64,000 bases of DNA. It comes from Rhodococcus tibetensis (GTDB taxonomy: Bacteria > Actinomycetota > Actinomycetes > Mycobacteriales > Mycobacteriaceae). Shown here piece after piece: positions 25,367-35,210 of the stretch. The position numbers were made by a program, and so were the translations under genes. The notes under the pieces were generated by a model. It ran no database searches and was not told the DNA's origin. It saw only the letters and a list, made by a program, of their open reading frames with translations. Within the stretch, counting starts at the first letter, position 1; every line of letters starts with the position of its first letter. The stretch spans positions 248,001-312,000 of the forward strand of contig NZ_JANFQF010000002.1 of assembly GCF_024438035.1 (NCBI RefSeq), read 5' to 3'.

Positions 25367-26036
25367 ATGGTCGGGCAGATCCAGGAAATCGCCTGGACCG
25401 ACAGAAAAGGCTTGGTTCTGTTGCTGCACGGCGGCGGGCGGACCGGCATTCCTGGCGAAACACCGGACGCAGCCTCGCAGCGGACGGCTGGTCCGCCATC
25501 GCTCTGGACGCGCGTGGGCAGGACAGCCAGTGGGCACCGGACGGGGACTACGGCATCGACGCGTTGGTCGCCGACGGGACATCGATCATCGGCGAACTGA
25601 GGGAGAAGCCGGTGCTCGTCGGTGCCTCGATGGGCGGTATGACGTCATTGATCGGGCAAGGGGAAAATCCCGATCTCGCTCGCGGTTTGGTCCTGGTCGA
25701 TATCGCACCGAAAATCGAAACCGCCGGTACCGCGGAAATCATGGCTTTCATGCGCAGTGGCCTTGAAAACCCACTCGCCAAGCGGACTCGATCGTGCGCT
25801 ACGAACGCGCGCGGGACGCCGTGGCCGCGGTCACCGTTCCGACGATGCTCGTTCGTGGCAAGCAGTCGTATGTGGTCAGCGGGGAAGGATCCAAGAAACT
25901 GCTCGAGCTGATCCCGACCGCCACACTGATCTACGTCACCGGGGCCGGTCACATGGTCGCAGGTGACGATAACTATGCTTTCAGTTGTGGCCTGAAGGGA
26001 TTTCTCGACGAAGACGTTGTCGCGTTGCTTCACTGA
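25367..26036 (+). pseudogene. alpha/beta hydrolase pseudogene (frameshifts and internal deletion)
   Basis: Three reading frames must be joined. The first gives DRKGLVLLLHGGG (the HGGG oxyanion segment); the second SLAADGWSAIALDARG, YGIDALVADG and the nucleophile elbow LVGASMGGMTS; the third TVPTMLVRGKQSYVVS and IYVTGAGHMVAGDD, the acid/His end. Shifts fall near 25437 and 25790, and at the second about 80-90 family residues appear missing. In an intact relative this would be a single ~290-aa hydrolase. It lies in a region rich in decayed genes. Confidence 0.8.
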
Positions 26037-26280
26037 TGCCGTCGAGACCCTCGAACGTAACCCGCATAGGCTCAGCTCGGATCTGCGTCCGTGTCGGTTG
26101 CATCGGTGGTCGGATTTGGCTCCGAAACCGGTCGCCGCCCGACCGGAATACATCCGCGAAGGGTCAGGGTGTGGGCCCCGATACCGGTTAACTGGTCGGC
26201 GGCGGTTCGTCCGACCGACGACAGGTCCAGATGAATGAGGCGTCGACGCGCGGCGACGGCACGTCTCTGAAATTTCAGTC

Positions 26281-26541
26281 GTGGCCGTGAATGTCGCACT
26301 GCCAGGCCTCTTCCCGAATCCGCTACGTGGTGCGGTTCTGATCATCGCCCGCTCGGGGCAGGTGGAGAACGTGGGCAACCGAACCGCAGCAGACCTCGAG
26401 CGTGAACTCGCCATGCCCGCCTACTTACGCGACTGCCTCCGTGCTTCGAAAGGCCAAGACTTCCGTATCCCGACCACCGCGGTCGACCAGGTTCTCGATG
26501 AGCTCAACAGTCTCGAACGATCACCGTGGGATCCGACATGA
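26281..26541 (+). CDS. hypothetical protein (weak)
   Basis: An 86-aa frame from GTG. It contains an amphipathic stretch ADLERELAMPAYLRDCL and ends DELNSLERSPWDPT. No domain recognised and no clear ribosome site. It lies between a pseudogene and a transposase scrap, so it may itself be a fragment. The 244 bp before it hold nothing I can support. Confidence 0.25.
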   Translation: MAVNVALPGLFPNPLRGAVLIIARSGQVENVGNRTAADLERELAMPAYLRDCLRASKGQDFRIPTTAVDQVLDELNSLERSPWDPT

Positions 26542-26836
26542 TTCCGCCCATAACGCCCCAATGTGATCGACACGGCAGGCAATCGCGAACCATGTCGCTG
26601 CGTTCTCTCGTTGCTGTCGGCGGAGGTACACACGCGACGGGCGGCGCGTGAGCTGCTGGGGACGGCGGCGGTCATGATCCTCCTTCGTACGGTTGACGAG
26701 TCGGTGCGGCGGGCACATGTCGGCGCCACAAGATCGGAAGCTCTTCGGGAACCTGTCGGTCCAAATTTGATCGACGGTATCGAGTCGCGCCGCCTCGGGA
26801 AGCGCGGCACTACCGCATACACACGAAACATAGCGG

Positions 26837-26950
26837 GAAGGTCGAACGCTACAACCGCATCCTCGCCGAAGAACTGTTCTACTCCCGCGAATACACCGCC
26901 GAGCAGCAACGACGCGCCGCCGTCGATGAACGTTCACGACAATTGTCAAT
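26837..26950 (+). pseudogene. IS481/IS3-type transposase C-terminal scrap
   Basis: One frame reads HSGKVERYNRILAEELFY then SREYTAEQQRRAAVDER, the DDE-transposase segment around the catalytic Glu (NGKVERFNRTLxEE in intact members). Only ~40 codons are recognisable; there are no ends and no N-terminal part. It marks a past insertion. The stretch 26542-26836 shows nothing else recognisable. Confidence 0.65.
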
Positions 26951-27029
26951 GACCGCATTCAAGACGCGGAGGACGACCGCCCGCCGCGTCCCGCCGGCGT
27001 CGCGTCACCAATGTTCATGCCTCATGCAA

Positions 27030-28864
27030 CTAGAACGCCTCTTCCTCCAGCTCCATGATTTCGATGTCGAGGGTCTCGAGGATGTCCTTCGTTGAAGCCA
27101 GGATAGGCAGGATGTTCTTGGCGAAGTACGACGCGATGGCAACCTTGCCCCGATAGAACGGCCGGTTGTTTGCCGACGCGTCGCGGTCCAAGGCTGCCAA
27201 CGCGACTTCGGCCTGCACCAGCAGTCGCCACGCGATGAGCAGGTCCCCCACTGCGTATAGGAATCGCACCGAGCCGAGCCCCACCTTGTACAGTTCGGAC
27301 GGCTGTTGCTGGGAAGCCATCAGATAGCCAGTCAACGTCCCGGCCATTTCCTGTACGTCGGTCAACGCGGTCTCGAGCAGCACCCGTTCGGCCTTGAGTC
27401 GACCGTTGCCGGCGTCACTGTCGATGAACTCTCGTATCCGACCGGCCACATGTGCGAGTGCAACGCCACGGTCGCGGGCGATTTTTCGAAAGAAGAGGTC
27501 CTGCGCCTGGATTGCCGTGGTGCCCTCGTAGAGGGTGTCGATCTTGGCATCGCGGATGTACTGCTCGATGGGGTAGTCCTGTAGATAACCGGAGCCGCCG
27601 AGAGTCTGCAGGCTCTCGGTGAGCAGTTCGTAGGCCTTCTCGGACCCGACACCTTTGACGATCGGTAGCAGTAGGTCGTTGACCCGAGCGGCCAATTCGG
27701 CGTCTGCGCCGGAAACCAACTCGGCGACATCGGCATTCTGGTGTGCGGCGGTGTAGAGGTAGACCGCTCGGAGCCCTTCGGCGTAGGCCTTCTGCATCGC
27801 CAGGCTGCGTCGCACGTCGGGGTGGTGGGTGATGGCCACACGGGGTGCGGTTTTGTTTGTCAGTGCGGTGAGGTCCGCACCTTGAATTCTTTCTTTGGCG
27901 TAGGCGAGGGCGTTGAGGTAGCCGGTGGACAGTGTTCCGGCTGCCTTGGTGCCTACCATCATCCGGGCATTCTCGATGACCTGGAACATTTGGGCGATAC
28001 CGTTGTGCACATCACCCACGAGCCAGCCCACCGCGGGAACGTCCGTTGCCCCGAAGGTGAGTTCGCAGGTCGGGGACGACTTGAGGCCCATCTTGTGCTC
28101 GACGCCGGTGACGTACACACCGTTTCGCTCTCCAAGTTCAAGTGTCTCCGAGTCGAAGTGGAACTTCGGAACGTAGAACAGGCTCAACCCTTTGGTTCCG
28201 GGACCGGCCCCCTCGGGGCGGGCAAGCACCAGATGGAAAAGATTCTCAGCAGTATCTCCGACGTCGCCGCCGGAGATGAACCGCTTGACGCCCTCGATGT
28301 GCCACGTACCGTCGGCCTGCGCGATCGCCTTTGTACGGCCTGCGCCGACATCGGATCCGGCGTCCGGTTCCGTTAGCACCATCGTTCCAGCCCAACCGCG
28401 CTCGAATCCTTCTTTGGCCCAATGTTTTTGCTGATCGGTGCCGACGCTGTAGAGCACGCTGGCCATCACTGGACCCATGTTGAAGAAGCTTGCGGATCCG
28501 TTTGCCGCGACCAGCATCTCGCTGATCGCCCAGACCAACGGCGCGGGAGCGGGTACACCACCCATGCCCTCCGGTAGGCCGAGCCGCGACCAACCTGCCT
28601 CGTTTACGGCCTCGATGGTCTTGCGCAGTGGCTCCGGGACCACGACGCGTGGTTGGGTGCATCGAATTCGACAGGATGCCGATCCGCGTCGGTGAAGGAC
28701 GCGGCGACCGGGCCTTCGGCCAGCCTCGCGACCTCCGCGAGGATGTTGCGCACGGTGTCGGTGTCGAGGTCTCCGTAGGCGCCGGCATCCAATAGCTCAC
28801 CGATCCCGAGTACCTCGAACAGATTGAACTCGATATCACGCACGTTGCTTTTGTAGTGGTTCAT
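27030..28864 (-). pseudogene. fadE5: FadE5-type acyl-CoA dehydrogenase with single frameshift
   Basis: The N-terminal piece (from ATG 28864, MNHYKSNVRDIEFNLFEVLG, ribosome site GGAGA) and the main piece ([15 protein letters not shown] to ELEEEAF) are in different frames joined near 28643-28655. Adding one base gives 612 codons, the usual length for FadE5 (611 aa). The rest is intact: [35 protein letters not shown] and the catalytic Glu in [10 protein letters not shown]. It is either a fresh pseudogene or a one-base sequencing error. If whole, it is a broad-range fatty acyl-CoA dehydrogenase. The frame beginning at 28643 alone would lack ~75 residues. Confidence 0.85.
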
Positions 28865-29182
28865 TTTCTCCGACCTTGAATAGTTTCATCGTTTTCGCAA
28901 GAAGGCCTGTCCCAACAGAGGTTTGGACAAGCGGCCGTAGTTAGATATGGCGAATGGGTGAACCGAGTTCCCGCCGTCGGTCGACCCGTCTGTCCCGTTA
29001 TCACCTCCGATCGTTACGTGGCGCAAACCGGGCCGAAGGCTGAAAACGAGCAGCCTCGGACGGTGCTGCGGTGCCCCGGCGGCCCGTTTATGTGTAGGCG
29101 GTCGCTGCATGAGAGCTCCGGAGACTGTATCGGATGCCAATACTCAGCAACGCCAGAGGAGTGACGATGGTCGAGTAGAGCT
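28865..29182. other. 318-bp intergenic region without recognised gene
   Basis: It lies upstream of the FadE5-type gene and downstream of the ChoD-type gene. Apart from the ribosome site of the former (28866-28875) I see no gene, RNA or clear repeat. Confidence 0.5.
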
Positions 29183-30879
29183 TCAGCCGTTGGGCGGGCA
29201 GTCGAAACCCGGTATGCCCAGCAAGGTCTTCGCCGTAGCGGCCGCATGTGCGGGTAAGACAGGTTTGACGATTTCGTAGGGTGCTCCCAGTGCCGGCCGA
29301 GTGTCGGGTTCACCGCGGTTCGGCCAGAGGGCAAAGGCGCGTTCCGCTTGCGCCGCTATGGTGAGTGACGGGTTCACGCCGAGGTTCGCGCTGATAGCGG
29401 AGCCGTCCGCAACATGCAGGCCGGGATGTCCGTAGACGCGTTGATAGGGATCGATGACCCCTGAATCAGCGGAGTCTCCGATTGCGCAACCCCCTAAGAA
29501 ATGGGCGGTAATGGGGATGTTGACGATATCGGTGATGGATCCACCCGGCTCGCCGCCGATCTCCTGCGCTAGGAGTCGGACAGCTTTGTGTCCCTGGGGA
29601 ATCCAGGTAGGTGGTGCGGATCCAGGGCTGGGGCGACTGGTGAGCTTTCGCATACCGAAATGCCCTCGCTTGGTTGCGAGTCGTAGCGAGTTGTCCCCCG
29701 TTTGCATGACGAGGGCGACGATTGTGCGCTCGGACCACTTGCGGACGGACAGGCTACGGGCAAAAGCGGCTGGGTTGCGGGCCGCGACAGCAAAAGTCTT
29801 CAGAACACGAGGTACCCGGCCTCCTCCGTCAGTGAGCACTGTCTGGAGCAGGGCCAGGGCGTTACTGCCCTTGCCGTAGCGAACGGGTTCAATGTGGGTA
29901 TGTGAATCGGGATGGAAGGACGAGGTGATGGCGATGCCGCGGCTGTAGTCTTCGCTTGGTTGTCGTGCGGTAGCTGCAAGGATAGCCTCGGAATTTGTGC
30001 GTACTGCAGTTCCCAGTTGACTGGAGAGTCCTGACAATTCACCGGTCTGGGCCATCTCCAACAGCAATCGTTGCGTGCCGTAAGTCCCGGCAGCAACGAC
30101 GACTTGTTCGGCAGTGATCGTGGTGTCCCTGCGCCGCCCGATTCGGCCGGTCGGCCTCGTCAGGACCTCGTACCCGCCGTCCGTTCCAGGACGTACTGCT
30201 CTCACCGTCGTGAGCGGTCGGATTTGTGCACCTGATTGTTCGGCAAGGTACAGGTAGTTTTTGACCAGGGTGTTTTTCGCCCCAACTCTGCAACCTGTCA
30301 TGCACGATCCACACTGAGTGCAACCGGTTCGTGAGGGCCCCGCACCGCCGAAGTACGGATCGTCGACGGTTCGTCCCTCTGGTCCGAAAAATACCCCGAC
30401 TGGGGTGGTTGTGACTGTGTCCTCGACCCCCATTTTCTTCGCAACGGCAGCAATTGCCTGGTCAGCAGGAGTTGTGTGGGGATTGGGCACTACGCCGAGC
30501 ATTTTCTTGGCTCGGTGAAGTAGGGGGCCAATTCCTCTTGCCAGTTCGTGATGTGCGCCCATTGAGGATCTTCATAAAAAGCGCGGGTTGGTTCGTAGAG
30601 CGTATTGGCGTAATTCAGGGATCCACCTCCCACTCCGGCCCCGGCCATGACCAAGACGTCGGGCAGTAAATGCACACGTTGCAGTCCGAAACAGCGCAGT
30701 TTCGGAGCCCAGAGATATCGCCGCACATCCCAGTTCGTTCGGGGAAATTCGTGGTCCGCGAATCGTCGGCCGGCTTCGAGTACCGCTACGCGGTAGCCCT
30801 TCTCCACGAGACGGAGAGCGGATACGCTGCCGCCGAAGCCTGAACCGATGATCACGACATCGAAGTCGAACGTGCTCAC
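29183..30879 (-). pseudogene. choD: ChoD-type GMC flavin oxidoreductase with single frameshift
   Basis: The N-terminal piece (GTG 30879; [36 protein letters not shown]) and the C-terminal piece ([57 protein letters not shown]) belong to one protein of about 565 aa but are out of frame near 30512-30518, consistent with loss of one base. The protein matches the M. tuberculosis ChoD (Rv3409c) type of putative cholesterol oxidase, including the Cys-rich insert. The start overlaps the stop of the upstream SDR (GTGA). It is a pseudogene unless the indel is a sequencing error. Confidence 0.85.
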
Positions 30880-31691
30880 GCGGCACCCGCTACGGTTCGG
30901 GGGTGCTTCGTTCCGGTATGCCAAGCTAACCAATGAAATGGGCGTGGGATCGCACGCGCGATAGGGTGCAGTGCAGCCCACCTCCATGGTGCGTGGACAT
31001 CGTCCGCGTCGCGGCGTATCGCCGAGACGACGACGTCGGCGACTTGCTCGGGAGTCATAGTGCCGAGGAGCTTCTCGATCCTCGGGATCCGTTCGGCAGC
31101 GCCGGGGTTGCGGTCGAAGTAGGGGGTGTCGACCTTCGCGGGCGTTACTGAAGAAACACGGACGCCGGTGCCGCGCAGATCTTGTCGAAGAGACTCGGTG
31201 AATCCGCGGATGGCATAGCGAGCTGATGCATAGCCGACTGCCCCGGGCCAGGGAACCGTGGCAGCTGGGGTATTTATCTGCATGATGTTACCGGAGCCCC
31301 GGGCTATCATCGGTGTCACGAATGCACGGCTGATAAAGAATGCTGCAAAGTATGGCGCAGCCATCATCTGGACTGCTTCTTCCGGATCGGTTTCGTCGAG
31401 GAACAGGAATCGGCCGGCACCAGCGTTGTTGACGATGATGTCCGGAACACCGATATCCCCGAGCACCTGGTCGGCCAAGTCTTCGACCTCCGAGTACGAC
31501 GTAAGGTCAGCGGGCAGAGCGTGTGCTTGGCCGCCTCGAAATTTGATCAACTCGGCCGCTTCTTTCAGCGGCCCTGGTGTTCGGGCGACGAGGATCACTT
31601 CTGCGCCGGCAGCAGCGATCGCCGCGGCGGTAGCAGCACCAATACCTGATGACGCTCCCGTCACAACAGCTAGTTTCCCGGTCAAGTTCAT
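30876..31691 (-). CDS. SDR-family protein with altered catalytic motif
   Basis: A 271-aa SDR-fold protein: TGASSGIG at 12-19, ARTPG after beta-2 (NADP-like), NNAGAG near 90. The usual Ser and Tyr-x3-Lys are unusual: the segment reads [20 protein letters not shown], i.e. Thr/Ala at the Ser site and YASAR, with Arg in place of Lys. I chose ATG 31691; the frame extends to a TTG at 31721. It is coupled to the ChoD-type gene by a 4-bp overlap. It could act on a steroid or other lipid alcohol, or be non-classical. The 212 bp upstream hold a short tandem ctgtcgtag repeat and no gene. Confidence 0.85.
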   Translation of the reverse strand: MNLTGKLAVVTGASSGIGAATAAAIAAAGAEVILVARTPGPLKEAAELIKFRGGQAHALPADLTSYSEVEDLADQVLGDIGVPDIIVNNAGAGRFLFLDETDPEEAVQMMAAPYFAAFFISRAFVTPMIARGSGNIMQINTPAATVPWPGAVGYASARYAIRGFTESLRQDLRGTGVRVSSVTPAKVDTPYFDRNPGAAERIPRIEKLLGTMTPEQVADVVVSAIRRDADDVHAPWRWAALHPIARAIPRPFHWLAWHTGTKHPRTVAGAA

Positions 31692-31903
31692 TGTGATGGT
31701 TCGTTTCTGATTGAGGGTCAATGGATGATCAGCTGTCGTAGCTGTCGTAGCTGATGGAGATCGCGGAGCTGGTCAGGCGAGATCCAGCTTGGGTGGTGGC
31801 GTTGTTCGCTGGGATACCATTGCCTTGTCCAGTGACCTTGCACTGTCCAACGGTGCGCGTTTGTGCGCGTTGGTGTCTCGTCTTCGGTGGTCCGCATTGA
31901 GCA

Positions 31904-32905
31904 CTAGGGCCGGTAGGACATGTACGTGATCTGTGATGGCTTCTTGCGTCGCCGGGTGGTCGCAGACTTCGCGGCAGACACTGTTGTGGACTCGGTCTGG
32001 GTCGTCTTCTGCCGGAGCATGTGAGTGAAGGAGACGAAGACCCCGAGTATCTCCGCGGATGTCCATCCGCGGTAGCTCGTGAGGGCTTCCTGCCGGACAT
32101 CCGAATCCATACCGGCGGGGGTGAGGCCGTCGATCAAGTGCAGGCTCGGTGGAGTGTCGCTTTCGGGTGGGCTGAGTTCAGCTTCCGCGGTCGGGATCGG
32201 CAGGTAGACGTGGTTGATGTATCGGTATGCCGCGCCTGGGCGGAGCTCACCCTCGTCGCCGAGGAATTCTTCTACTCCGGCTGCCGATACGAGCTGGACC
32301 GAGAGACGCGTGTCATACAAGATATTCCACAGAAGGACGAGTCCGCCTTCGGGTCGGGCGAGATACGCCACTCCGGAAGGTGACGGCAGGTCATCGGGTG
32401 TCACGCTCACTTCGGCAGAAGTCTTGCTACCGGCGCGGATGAGCGCTGTCATTTCCTCGGAGGCGTAGTACGCGTGCCGGTCGGCAGTAGCCTCGCTCGT
32501 GCACCGATACGCGCTGTACATTCCAAACACCGAGTGCTCTTCAATGGCACCGATGGCGGACCCTTCAGGTCCGAAGCAGAAGTAGCGCTCGGTATTGACC
32601 AGCAATGATTCAGCTGATTGACCGTGAAATTTGCACCACCACGCAAGAGTGGGGCCGATCGTTCGTGAGGCGCGGAACTCTTCGAACTCAGGCACCACCC
32701 AGGCGAATGGCTCGAGGTATTCGAAGACGGGTGTGGCGGTTTCGTCGAGTGCGTCCAGTAGCAGTGGCATCTGTGCCGGTTTCAAGTCGGCCAAAGCCTT
32801 TTGTGCCTGTCGACGGATCGGCAGGCCATGCCGGAAATGCTCACCCGTCACGAACGGCCCATTGAAGTCCTGTTCGGTCCTGTTCCGATGTGTTGCTTTA
32901 CTCAT
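31904..32905 (-). CDS. hypothetical protein, 333 aa, unrecognised
   Basis: ATG 32905 is preceded by GAGGGTGG. The protein has a mixed N-terminal part (IRRQAQKALADLKPAQMPLL; FAWVVPEFEEF), a central region with several aromatic and acidic patches, and a basic C-terminal tail (TTRRRKKPSQ). No signal peptide or membrane segment is seen, and no family I can name. The frame continues upstream to 33226 without support. It lies between the SDR/ChoD pair and the desaturase fusion, all on the minus strand, so it may be part of the same lipid-related unit. Confidence 0.75.
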   Translation of the reverse strand: MSKATHRNRTEQDFNGPFVTGEHFRHGLPIRRQAQKALADLKPAQMPLLLDALDETATPVFEYLEPFAWVVPEFEEFRASRTIGPTLAWWCKFHGQSAESLLVNTERYFCFGPEGSAIGAIEEHSVFGMYSAYRCTSEATADRHAYYASEEMTALIRAGSKTSAEVSVTPDDLPSPSGVAYLARPEGGLVLLWNILYDTRLSVQLVSAAGVEEFLGDEGELRPGAAYRYINHVYLPIPTAEAELSPPESDTPPSLHLIDGLTPAGMDSDVRQEALTSYRGWTSAEILGVFVSFTHMLRQKTTQTESTTVSAAKSATTRRRKKPSQITYMSYRP

Positions 32906-33075
32906 CGTTCCACCCTCAGGTATGTGACTGTGTGAACCGGATTCACCGGCGGTCATCCCCGCCGCTGACCGAGGCAAGCCGCCAGAAGTTTCCGACCACG
33001 GCCCACCGGGTGCCCTGGCGACGGCGGCGCCGGTGACCCGTGCGGCCTTCTCGTAGTGTTCGCGCATGTGTGAGT

Positions 33076-35085
33076 TCAGCTGTCGTAGTCGACTGCGACC
33101 GTGGGGGTGGTGGGATGGGATTGACAGGTCAGTATGAAGCCGGCCTCGGCCTCGGCCGTCTGAAGTGCAAAATTTTGCTCCATTGATACTGCTCCTGTGG
33201 TGACTCTGGCTTTGCAGGTGCCGCACGCGCCGCCGAGGCAGGCATAGGGGGCGTCGATGTTGTTTTTCAGCGCGGATTCGAGGACGGTCTCACCGGGGGC
33301 GAGTTCGACGGTGTGATTCGCGCCGGACAGCGTGATGGTCACTTCGGAGGCGGGGAAGTTCTCGACGTGTCTGGGCCGGTTCGTGCCGCGGAACAGTTCG
33401 AGGTGTATCCGTTCGGTCGGCACCTTTTCGGTTGCGAGGTCATCGCGGATTGTGGTGGTGAGTTCGCTCGGGCCGCACAGGTACCACCGGTCGATCGTTG
33501 TGAGGTCGGTGGCGAGGAGGCGTTGAACCATCGCCAGATCGATACGGCCGCGAAGAGAGGCGGGGTGGTGCGCCTCGGCGGAACGGATGTGGAAGATGCG
33601 TAGCCGGTCTGCGTACCGGGATTCGAGCTCGTCGAGTTCGGCGGCGAACATGGTCGACTCTGCGGTTCGGTTGCCGTAGAAGAGGGTGAAGCGGCTCTCG
33701 GTCTCGATCTCCATGGTGGTGCGCAGAATCGACAGGATGGGCGTGATGCCGCTCCCGGCGGCTACCGCGACATAGTGGTGCCGGGCGAGTGGATCGAGAG
33801 GTGCGCCGAAGCTACCCGTGGGCGTCATCAGTTCCAGGACGTCACCGGCTCGCAGTGTGTCGACCGCGAAGCTCGAGAACTTCCCGCCGGTGATGTGGCG
33901 TATGCCGATCGCCAGTTCTCCCGAGGTGGCGGAGGTGCAGATCGAGTAGTTTCGTCGCACCTCCTTTCCGTCGATGCGGTGTTGAACGGTCAGGTGTTGA
34001 CCGGCCTGGAAGGCGAACTGGTCGCTGAGGTGATCGGGAACGTCGAAGGTGACCTTGACGCTGTCCGGAGTCAGAGGCTCGACGCTTGTGACAGGGATCG
34101 GGTAGGTGCTGGCATGGCGTGCCGCGGAGGAACGCGGCATTCGGACCGGGAGCAGTGCAGCTAGTTTGCCGTTGAGGCGTTTCCACTCCTGGTACTGGGT
34201 GGCGTCGAGCTGCTGCCCGAAGACGGTGCTTATTGCCGAGTCGCGCTCGAGGTAGGCGGCCTCATTGCGTCGCCAGGCCGCGACGTAGCGGTAGAACGGG
34301 ATGGAGGGGTGTAGATGGTGGACCAGGTGATAGTTCTGCGACAAGAGCAGGGGAGTGAGGATCCATTCCGAGCCGACGCGGTTACGGGTCGCGCGATAGC
34401 GGTTCTCACGTTGGGTGTCTTCGAGGTCGTGGTGGGGTAGCCAGTCGAACCACCACGCGAGCACGAACATCGCGACCCGTTCGGGGATCAGGTAGATCAG
34501 CGCGAGCGTCCACAGATGTCCGGCGAAGGCGGCCGACGCGATGACCGTCACCGAAAGGGTCATCAAGGCCGCCGTTTCCAGAATCTCGGCGCGTGGGCGG
34601 CGACGCAGGTTGCGCACCAGGAAGCTGATGTAGGGCAGGTCCATGGCCGGGAAGCGGATGGGCAGCTGCCACCAGGGCGAGGCGCTGACGAAGTGATCGG
34701 GATCGGACTCACCGTCGTTGGTGTTGCGGTGGTGCTCGATATGGATGAACGCGAAAGACTTGAAGGAGATCAGAGGCGAGACGAAGAACATTGCCACGCG
34801 ACCGAAGGCGACGTTGACCCAGCGATGTGAGCTGATCGAGTAATGCGAGGCGTCGTGCAGCACGGTGAACAGGATGAAGATTGCTGCGGAGCTCGCGGCG
34901 ATGGTGGCGATCGCAGGCAACGTGTCGGTGAGCGCGGCCCAGGTCGAGAGGCCGAAGAGCGCAAGCGCAAATGTGCCGATGCCGACTATCGGCCAGGACA
35001 GCGTAGGAACCTGCTCGCCCGGATCAGGCAACGCGTGCTGCGAGGCCGCTGCTGGGGGTTGGGGTGCTCGAGTCGTGGTCGACAT
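33076..35085 (-). CDS. fatty-acid desaturase / hydroxylase fused to ferredoxin reductase and 2Fe-2S ferredoxin
   Basis: A 669-aa three-part protein. Residues ~25-300: integral-membrane desaturase with hydrophobic helices and His boxes HDASH (77-81), HIEHHRN (115-121) and HLVHHLHP (253-260), a di-iron site. Residues ~320-560: an FNR-like reductase with RRNYSIC (FAD) and AAGSGITPILSI (NAD(P)H). Residues ~580-669: a plant-type ferredoxin with Cys in CLGGACGTC and a fourth in LTCQS, like KshB/PaaE reductases. It should be self-sufficient for O2- and NAD(P)H-dependent desaturation or hydroxylation of a lipid at the membrane. A PucR regulator lies directly upstream. Substrate unknown. Confidence 0.92.
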   Translation of the reverse strand: MSTTTRAPQPPAAASQHALPDPGEQVPTLSWPIVGIGTFALALFGLSTWAALTDTLPAIATIAASSAAIFILFTVLHDASHYSISSHRWVNVAFGRVAMFFVSPLISFKSFAFIHIEHHRNTNDGESDPDHFVSASPWWQLPIRFPAMDLPYISFLVRNLRRRPRAEILETAALMTLSVTVIASAAFAGHLWTLALIYLIPERVAMFVLAWWFDWLPHHDLEDTQRENRYRATRNRVGSEWILTPLLLSQNYHLVHHLHPSIPFYRYVAAWRRNEAAYLERDSAISTVFGQQLDATQYQEWKRLNGKLAALLPVRMPRSSAARHASTYPIPVTSVEPLTPDSVKVTFDVPDHLSDQFAFQAGQHLTVQHRIDGKEVRRNYSICTSATSGELAIGIRHITGGKFSSFAVDTLRAGDVLELMTPTGSFGAPLDPLARHHYVAVAAGSGITPILSILRTTMEIETESRFTLFYGNRTAESTMFAAELDELESRYADRLRIFHIRSAEAHHPASLRGRIDLAMVQRLLATDLTTIDRWYLCGPSELTTTIRDDLATEKVPTERIHLELFRGTNRPRHVENFPASEVTITLSGANHTVELAPGETVLESALKNNIDAPYACLGGACGTCKARVTTGAVSMEQNFALQTAEAEAGFILTCQSHPTTPTVAVDYDS

Positions 35086-35210
35086 CGGACTCCTCCTTCG
35101 CGCTTCGGGATGAGATACCTCACAACCTATGTTCGGCCGGTATCGGTCGACAAGGCCATCCCAGCCCTCTCCGGTGTGCTGTCAGCACATCCGGCGTGCT
35201 CGGGCTCCGG

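Noticed and set aside
31722-31790. Short ctgtcgtag tandem repeat as a CRISPR-like or regulatory array
   Set aside because: Only two to three imperfect 9-bp units; more likely chance or a fragment of a coding C-terminus similar to that of 33076.
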